The notes beneath the pieces are model-generated. The model had not been told where the DNA came from and searched no databases. It saw only the letters and a list, made by a program, of their open reading frames with translations. Positions 5,157 through 9,013 of a DNA stretch of 9,013 nucleotides are shown here, one piece after another. The DNA is taken from contig JBHPCZ010000134.1 of assembly GCA_042573625.1 (NCBI GenBank), positions 1 through 9,013 of the forward strand, in the 5' to 3' direction. This DNA is from JBHPCZ01 sp042573625. GTDB lineage: Bacteria; Desulfobacterota; Desulfobacteria; Desulfobacterales; UBA11574. Position 1 is the stretch's first letter, and the number at the start of each line of letters is the position of its first letter. Both the position numbers and the translations under genes were made by a program.

Positions 5157-6245
5157 ATGACCTATCCTGATATTAATCCCACTGAAATAACCAAGAAAAA
5201 AATGGCTTTACACAGCAATATTAAAGAATTGCGTGAAATGGCTAAAAGGAGAGGTGGGCGTTGTCTGTCGGACACTTATGTAAACTGCAACACTAAATTA
5301 TTATGGCAATGTTCTAAAAGTCATCAATGGGAGGCGACGCCAAGGAATACAAAAGCCGGACACTGGTGCCCTGCTTGCGCTATCAAAAAACTTGTAATTG
5401 ATGACTTGCAGGCGTTTGTCAGCAAACGGGGCGGTTGTTGCCTGTCGGAAACTTATGTGAACTGCAAAGCAAAATTGTTATGGGAATGTTCTAAAGGGCA
5501 TAGGTGGAAAGCAACACCTGAAAACATCAAAAAAGGAAGTTGGTGCCCTACTTGTGCGGGTGTAAAGAAGCTTACAATTGCCGATATGCAAGAGCTTGCC
5601 AAGAAGCGAGGTGGACGTTGTCTGTCAGATACTTATGTAAACAGCAAAACTAAATTATTATGGGAATGTTCTGAGGTGCATCAGTGGAAAGCAATACCAA
5701 GAAGTATAAAAGATGGAAGTTGGTGCCCCATTTGTGCGGGTGTAAAGAAGCTTGCAATTGCCGATATGCAAGGGCTTGCCAAGAAGCGAGGTGGACGTTG
5801 TCTGTCAGATACTTATGTGAACTGCAAAGCAAAATTGTTATGGGAATGTTCTAAGGGGCATCAATGGCTAACCGGAGCAGAAAATATAAGAAATGGGAGT
5901 TGGTGCCCTACTTGTGCGGGTGTGAAGAAGCTTACAATTGCCGATATGCAAGAGCTTGCCAAGAAGCGAGGTGGACGTTGCCTGTCGGATACTTATGTAA
6001 ACAACAAAACTAAATTATTATGGCAATGTTCTAAGGGGCATCAATGGTTAGCACAACCAAGAAGTATAAAAAATGGGAGTTGGTGCCCTATTTGCTTTTC
6101 CGAACGGCAACAGAACTCTAAAACAAATACAAATAATGCACATAAGGCCATCGGAAGTGGTCTGAAGCAAAAAAGCAAGTCACGGTTAAGTAAACTACAA
6201 AACACCAGAAGAAGGACCAAGGTTCATCTGCCTTTGCTTTTTTGA
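5157..6245 (+). CDS. Five-repeat treble-clef zinc-ribbon protein (DUF4379-like)
   Basis: A 362-residue protein made of five tandem 60-residue units (nucleotide blocks 5221-5400, 5401-5580, 5581-5760, 5761-5940, 5941-6120). Each unit reads approximately RGGRCLSDTYVN, LLWxCSxxHxW, GxWCPxC. The C-x3-H and C-x2-C pairs are the probable zinc ligands of the treble-clef zinc-ribbon family I know as PF14311/DUF4379. In many relatives such arrays precede a nuclease-like domain with a LELDGY...FEYQG pattern; none is seen here. The basic tail (about 325-355) ends in LPLLF. Nucleic-acid binding is likely by family, but the biological role is unknown. The start is uncertain: ATG 5157 has no Shine-Dalgarno sequence, and Met16 (5202) is an alternative. 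A CCTTTGC-T6 run overlaps the stop codon. Confidence 0.85.
   Translation: MTYPDINPTEITKKKMALHSNIKELREMAKRRGGRCLSDTYVNCNTKLLWQCSKSHQWEATPRNTKAGHWCPACAIKKLVIDDLQAFVSKRGGCCLSETYVNCKAKLLWECSKGHRWKATPENIKKGSWCPTCAGVKKLTIADMQELAKKRGGRCLSDTYVNSKTKLLWECSEVHQWKAIPRSIKDGSWCPICAGVKKLAIADMQGLAKKRGGRCLSDTYVNCKAKLLWECSKGHQWLTGAENIRNGSWCPTCAGVKKLTIADMQELAKKRGGRCLSDTYVNNKTKLLWQCSKGHQWLAQPRSIKNGSWCPICFSERQQNSKTNTNNAHKAIGSGLKQKSKSRLSKLQNTRRRTKVHLPLLF
5221..6120 (+). repeat. Five tandem 180-bp coding repeats
   Basis: The gene's internal units repeat with an exact 180-bp period and no indels. Units 3, 4 and 5 are nearly identical at nucleotide level: CTTGCCAAGAAGCGAGGTGG recurs unchanged at corresponding positions in all three. 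Units 1 and 2 are more diverged. This indicates recent tandem duplication at the 3' side and possible copy-number change by recombination. Confidence 0.9.
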
Positions 6246-6337
6246 ATTCCCATATTTTGTACAATAACCGCATTTGAAATGTCGACCTCAGGGTGATGAT
6301 AACTACTCACATTCATATCATTCAACGATACTTGCAA

Positions 6338-6377
6338 GTCGAGTAGGCCGAGGGAGCTTCCCCCTCAGCCTCTCACA
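6338..6377 (-). ncRNA. Group II intron domain VI and 3' end
   Basis: The minus strand shows a long stem, GGCTGAGGG against CCCTCGGCC, with the unpaired A of CCTACTC as the probable branch point and the intron end at GAC. The first exon bases are TTGCAAG. The 7-nt distance from the A to the splice site is normal for group II introns. Confidence 0.75.
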
Positions 6378-6411
6378 GATCCAGACGTGAGCCTCTCGGC
6401 TCATCCGGCTC
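6378..6411 (-). ncRNA. Group II intron domain V (34 nt)
   Basis: The RNA starts GAGCCGGAUG, has an AGCC-GAGA-GGCU upper stem with a GNRA tetraloop, and ends CGUCUGGAUC. The length is the canonical 34 nt. The catalytic AGC triad is present at positions 2-4. Position 32 is A where U is usual, so the G3-U32 wobble becomes a G-A mismatch. The maturase stop codon abuts the first base. Confidence 0.85.
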
Positions 6412-7659
6412 CTATCGTCTAGCCCACGCATAAACAAAACGCCAGTGAGCAAGCAAAAACGGTTGACGACTGATGCGCCGTTTCAACCAATGCAAAGATT
6501 CTCTCTGTCGTCTTTTCACGCGTTTGTATTTTCGACTTGCCCACCTCGATATTATTCGGTCAAGATGGTAAAAGGTTCGGTAAAGCGCCGACCTATGGTA
6601 GCTACCATAATAGTTTATCCAACCCTGTATTATTGGGTTGTACATACGAGCAAAGTCCTCTAAAGATTTGTCGCTGCGCCGATGTAATCTCCAGCTCCTT
6701 ATAGTATCCCGAATGGCCTTGGTTGCCTTGTTACTGACTGCTGGACTAAAGCCGACAAAAGCTTCTCCCTTACGATTCATTGATAGACGGGATCTGAAGG
6801 TAAACCCCAAAAAATCAAATTTCTCTTTAGAGTAGTTACCTTTTCGCCGGTTATCCTTACAATAGACAATTTTCGTCTTCTCAGAATGCAGCTCCAGCCG
6901 GCATTCAGACAATCTCTGCCTGATTGCACGTAAAGCAAACTTGGCCTGCTTCTCACTCACACAATGACAAATCACATCATCGGCATACCTCTCGAACGGA
7001 ACGCCAGCAAGCTCTCTACCCATCCACTTATCAAATGCATACTGCAGAAATAGATTCGATAGCAATGGGCTTATTACCGAGCCCTGGGGAGTCCCTTTTT
7101 CCCGTTCGATTAAGGTGCCATCGGCTAACTGAGTCGGTGCTTTCAACCACCGCTCAATATACAGCTTTACCCATTTGCAACTGGTATGTTTGCACACCGC
7201 ACGCATCAAAAGCTCATGATCGATACTGTCGAAAAAGCTTTTGATATCCAAGTCGATCACCCAATTATAACGCCAACAGCGCCTTCGGGCCTGTCCTACA
7301 GCCTCAATGGCCGATTTGCCAGGTCGATAACCGTAGGAGTCAGAATGAAAATACGGCTCCATTGTCGGTTCTAAACGCTGTTTGACCACCATCTGAGCGA
7401 TTCGATCCGTTACCGTAGGAATCCCTAAAGGACGAGTTCGCCCATCAGGCTTGGGGATATCAACCCTACGTACCGGTGGCGGAAAATAACTCCCAGACGA
7501 CATTCGATTCCAGAGCTTGTAAAGATTGTTCGATAAATCTTCTTCAAACGCTTCTATCGATTGTTCATCTATACCCGCTGCACCTTTGTTGGCCTTTACC
7601 CGTTTATACGCCTCCCAAACCTCACGCTTGGCAATCAAAAACGGCTTTGCTCTATTCAA
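6412..7659 (-). CDS. ltrA: Group II intron reverse transcriptase/maturase
   Basis: A 415-residue LtrA-type protein. The reverse transcriptase palm contains motif A (DLDIKSFFDSIDH, catalytic Asp139), GTPQGSVISPLLSN (189-202) and FERYADD (222-228, catalytic Asp227 and Asp228). FDFLGFTFRSR (281-291) follows, then the group II maturase domain with GWINYYG (346-352) and a basic C-terminus. There is no HNH endonuclease, so mobility would rely on a replication fork or nicked target. The protein binds its own intron RNA and helps folding, splicing and reverse transcription into DNA. The start is a TTG at 7657-7659, backed by GGGAGGAA (7664-7671) 4 nt upstream; no in-frame ATG lies nearby. It appears intact, with no frameshift. 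Confidence 0.95.
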   Translation of the reverse strand: MNRAKPFLIAKREVWEAYKRVKANKGAAGIDEQSIEAFEEDLSNNLYKLWNRMSSGSYFPPPVRRVDIPKPDGRTRPLGIPTVTDRIAQMVVKQRLEPTMEPYFHSDSYGYRPGKSAIEAVGQARRRCWRYNWVIDLDIKSFFDSIDHELLMRAVCKHTSCKWVKLYIERWLKAPTQLADGTLIEREKGTPQGSVISPLLSNLFLQYAFDKWMGRELAGVPFERYADDVICHCVSEKQAKFALRAIRQRLSECRLELHSEKTKIVYCKDNRRKGNYSKEKFDFLGFTFRSRLSMNRKGEAFVGFSPAVSNKATKAIRDTIRSWRLHRRSDKSLEDFARMYNPIIQGWINYYGSYHRSALYRTFYHLDRIISRWASRKYKRVKRRQRESLHWLKRRISRQPFLLAHWRFVYAWARR

Positions 7660-8170
7660 AAGATTCCTCCCATAACTGGTTGATCCTTTTAATAAAGCCA
7701 GACGATGCAGCCCCTTCGCTCCATCACCATTACAGTGACTTCGTCACTACTACGGGCTGCTCCGCCCCTGTGCCTCGCATCGGTACTCTCATTCTTGTGG
7801 GGCCTCCACTTGAATTTCTCCCTTTACATCGAGACGACAGGTTCCCACGTTCCACACAAGAGCCTAAATCAGAGTCACGCCACCTTTATGCCGGACGCCG
7901 CCCAGACAGTAAACAGGTTCCCTCTGAGCTTATCCTGGTGTACAGATAGCCACCAGTTTTGACGTCATCCGTTAATTTTCGACACCTCATCAGTGGTTCG
8001 CTTGCGCTCGTCTCTCTGATTCACAACTGACATACTTCAAGGCATGCCTTTTCCTCAACGCTCACCACCCCGGCTCTTAACCGACGCAGCTTGAGGTGCT
8101 TTGGACCCTGCTCCTGCAAGCCGAGTCCGAGGGGCCAAACCCTCATCTCCTGTGCAGCCTCGTGGCGCAC
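7660..8170 (-). ncRNA. Group II intron 5' RNA (domains I to IV before the ORF)
   Basis: This 511-nt stretch holds no convincing gene in either direction and is explained as the folded 5' half of the intron. Visible parts are the GTGCGCC 5' end and two hairpins that present the exon-binding sites. GGTGTC/GACGTC closes the loop carrying EBS2 (AATTA, 7973-7977), and CTGGTG/CACCAG (7935-7956) closes the loop carrying EBS1 (TATCTG, 7943-7948). The plus-strand open frames here are shadows. Confidence 0.8.
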
Positions 8171-8180
8171 TATCTGCAAT

Positions 8181-8198
8181 TATCACAAGTTTGTGATA
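8181..8198. promoter_or_regulatory. 18-bp palindrome beside the intron junction
   Basis: TATCACAA-GT-TTGTGATA has perfect 8-bp arms. It begins 10 bp from the intron 5' junction, on the side read by the exon-binding sites, and partly overlaps IBS2. It resembles a dimeric repressor operator or a small stem-loop that could aid target recognition. No gene with a clear start lies next to it. Confidence 0.35.
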
Positions 8199-8369
8199 TC
8201 CTCCAAACTCAGAGGCTCAAGAGAAATTGTGAGTACGTATTGGCTCATCGGTTGATCGGCAACAATATCCGATGTATTGAAACCTCATGGAGTCAACTGA
8301 ATGATCCAGTTTCAGTAATCATATGAAATGCTTCCATTCCATACCCCATTGTCACAAGAGGTTTCCACT

Positions 8370-8540
8370 TAGTGTTTATTCGGAAATGGTAGATTTTGGT
8401 TCAAGATAAGGCCGCAGCCCTTTTGTAACCGACAGCGTAGCTGTCCCTGCGACAGCAGGCGTAGCGCGACTACGTCGAGGATTGCAAAAGGGCGAGAACG
8501 CCGTATTGGGTCAAAAGATGCCATTTCCGGATAGACACTA
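8370..8540. mobile_element. MITE-like palindromic element with three abutting hairpins
   Basis: The ends are 20-bp inverted repeats of consensus TAGTGTYTATYCGGAAATGG (8370-8389 against 8521-8540, 18 of 20 matching). The similarity stops at TA on both sides, consistent with a TA target duplication as made by IS630/Tc1-type transposases. Inside, GCCCTTTTGTAA (8417-8428) pairs with TTGCAAAAGGGC (8482-8493). Within that stem are three consecutive hairpins: GACAGC-GTA-GCTGTC (8431-8445), CCTGC-GACA-GCAGG (8446-8459) and CGTAG-CGCGA-CTACG (8460-8474). The element encodes no protein and would need a transposase supplied elsewhere. It sits 7 bp past the stop of the membrane protein gene and may shape that transcript's 3' end. 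Confidence 0.75.
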
Positions 8541-8547
8541 TCCCGTC

Positions 8548-8919
8548 CTACAAAATCCACGACAAAACAGCTGTCCCAAAAATCAAAGCCATGATCCCAT
8601 GCATTCGGTAGGTTTGATCCGATGCCGAGTCGATGTACCAGCGGGTAAGATCATCGTACAGGTTGTTGGGATTAAAAAAGAAAAACACGCCTTTAATGAT
8701 ACCCATAAGTCCAAAAAACCGTATAAACCACGAATGGCGGCTCGCGGGCGCTGCAAATATAAAAAGAATGCCGGCGACCAACGGCAGGATGGAGAGAACC
8801 CGCCGGTCGATCCCCTGGTACATCTTTTTATATAAGTTTCTGCATTCATCGGTATAAAGAATAATCCATGTACCTGCCGCGATCCAGATCAGACTGATAG
8901 CATAAAGAAACCATTTCAT
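8548..8919 (-). CDS. Small four-helix membrane protein, unknown function
   Basis: A 123-residue protein with four predicted membrane helices (about 2-22, 43-61, 67-84, 103-123), joined by a basic/polar loop (YTDECRNLYKKMYQGIDRR, 22-40) and an aromatic loop (FNPNNLYDDLTRWY). No catalytic motif is visible, and I recognise no named family beyond general similarity to small uncharacterised inner-membrane proteins. The ATG at 8919 is supported by AAAGGA 8 nt upstream. The gene ends in TAG seven bases before the MITE-like element, which did not disturb its reading frame. An inverted repeat lies about 47 bp upstream of the start. Confidence 0.8.
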   Translation of the reverse strand: MKWFLYAISLIWIAAGTWIILYTDECRNLYKKMYQGIDRRVLSILPLVAGILFIFAAPASRHSWFIRFFGLMGIIKGVFFFFNPNNLYDDLTRWYIDSASDQTYRMHGIMALIFGTAVLSWIL

Positions 8920-8965
8920 GATTGATATCCTTTCATATTTTAATTGAAAATAGACCAGAGAACCT

Positions 8966-8981
8966 CGGTCAGAGTTGACCG
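8966..8981. promoter_or_regulatory. Inverted repeat upstream of the membrane protein
   Basis: CGGTCA-GAGT-TGACCG is a perfect 6-bp inverted repeat. On the plus strand its right arm includes TTGACC (8975-8980), which with GATTAT (8997-9002, 16-bp spacer) could form a weak promoter reading out of the window. It may be an operator between divergent genes. Confidence 0.3.
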
Positions 8982-9013
8982 GTTCATTTCATACTGGATT
9001 ATCGGTTTTATTT

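Larger units (their letters stand above)
6338..8170 (-). mobile_element. Complete group II intron with its own reverse transcriptase
   Basis: This is an 1833-bp retroelement on the minus strand. The 5' end is GTGCGCCACGAGG at 8170. The ORF lies in domain IV, domain V follows at 6411-6378, and domain VI at 6377-6338 ends CTACTCGAC with its branch-point A 7 nt from the end. The end points are confirmed by base pairing. The last exon bases CAGATA (IBS1) are complementary to TATCTG in a loop at 7943-7948 (EBS1), and TAATT (IBS2, exon -12 to -8) pairs with AATTA at 7973-7977 (EBS2). With all parts present, the element looks able to splice and retrohome. It is not IIC-like, since domain V carries AGC rather than CGC. 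Confidence 0.9.
6296..8326 (+). pseudogene. 65-codon plus-strand frame split by the intron
   Basis: If the intron (6338-8170) is removed, 6296-6337 joins 8171-8326 in frame. The result is a 65-residue reading frame from ATG to TGA, beginning MITTHIHIIQRYLQ and continuing YLQLSQVCDILQTQRLKRNC. The intron is antisense to this frame, so RNA splicing could not restore it. AGGG lies only 2 nt before the ATG, which is a poor ribosome site. I recognise no family. An open frame of this length can arise by chance, so this is a candidate interrupted gene only. Confidence 0.3.
8171..8547. other. Intron 5' flank plus MITE-like element, no convincing gene
   Basis: This 377-bp stretch holds the plus-strand remainder of the split 65-codon frame (to 8326), an 18-bp palindrome close to the intron junction, and the hairpin-rich element at 8370-8540. 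The minus-strand open frame across 8369-8560 runs through the inverted repeats and is not credible. Confidence 0.6.

Noticed and set aside
7476..7962. Plus-strand frames of 157 and 85 codons over the intron 5' half
   Set aside because: They lie antisense to intron RNA whose structure and exon-binding sites explain the sequence; the proteins look unnatural.
5157..8170. CRISPR array or retron
   Set aside because: The 180-bp repeats are coding with no spacer-repeat alternation, and the reverse transcriptase has a maturase domain, domain V/VI and exon-binding sites, so it is a group II intron and not a retron.
8369..8560. 63-codon minus-strand frame across the palindromic element
   Set aside because: It runs through both inverted repeats and the hairpins and overlaps the end of the real membrane protein gene.

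Overview
The window looks like a chromosomal segment of a mesophilic Gram-negative bacterium. The gene content (COG2945-type hydrolase, membrane metallophosphoesterase, phage CI-type repressor, reverse-transcriptase intron) and moderate GC would suit a Desulfobacterota (sulfate-reducer-like) genome, but no gene here fixes the taxon and this is an inference. It reads as ordinary housekeeping genes followed by an accessory stretch, AT-rich in its first half (about 3210-6250), that carries a repressor cassette, a repeat protein, a group II intron and a palindromic MITE-like element.

Layout. 1-67 is the start of a minus-strand gene cut by the window edge. 133-513 is an unrecognised small protein. 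788-1390 is an alpha/beta hydrolase, convergent with a PaaI-like hotdog thioesterase (1464-1931, minus). Upstream of the latter on the same strand is a four-helix membrane-anchored calcineurin-like phosphoesterase (2010-3176, minus). A 250-289 bp divergent region (3177-3465, depending on the chosen starts) holds promoter-like sequence and a 15-bp direct repeat with 20-bp spacing. It leads into an S24/LexA-fold repressor (3466-4116) and three small ORFs in a tight series: a Cys-rich zinc-ribbon-like protein (4186-4401), a 63-residue protein (4407-4598) and an overlapping 31-residue single-span membrane peptide (4588-4683). After a 473-bp gap comes a protein built from five exactly 60-residue treble-clef/zinc-ribbon repeats (5157-6245).

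A full-length group II intron occupies 6338-8170 on the minus strand. Both ends can be placed from sequence: a GTGCGCC 5' end, a 34-nt domain V, a domain VI branch-point A 7 nt from the 3' end, and matching EBS1/IBS1 and EBS2/IBS2 pairs. It encodes an LtrA-type reverse transcriptase/maturase without an HNH domain. Joining the flanks restores a 65-codon plus-strand frame, antisense to the intron. At 8370-8540 lies a 171-bp element with 20-bp imperfect terminal inverted repeats, TA at both ends, an inner 12-bp stem and three abutting hairpins. It sits 7 bp past the stop codon of a four-helix membrane protein (8548-8919, minus).

How it may work together. The repressor probably controls itself through the tandem repeat, and possibly the small-protein series downstream. 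A LexA-like autocleaving repressor beside a TisB-sized membrane peptide suggests a damage-responsive module; that link is a hypothesis. The intron, the repeat protein and the MITE-like element mark 5-8.5 kb as a region that has accumulated insertions.
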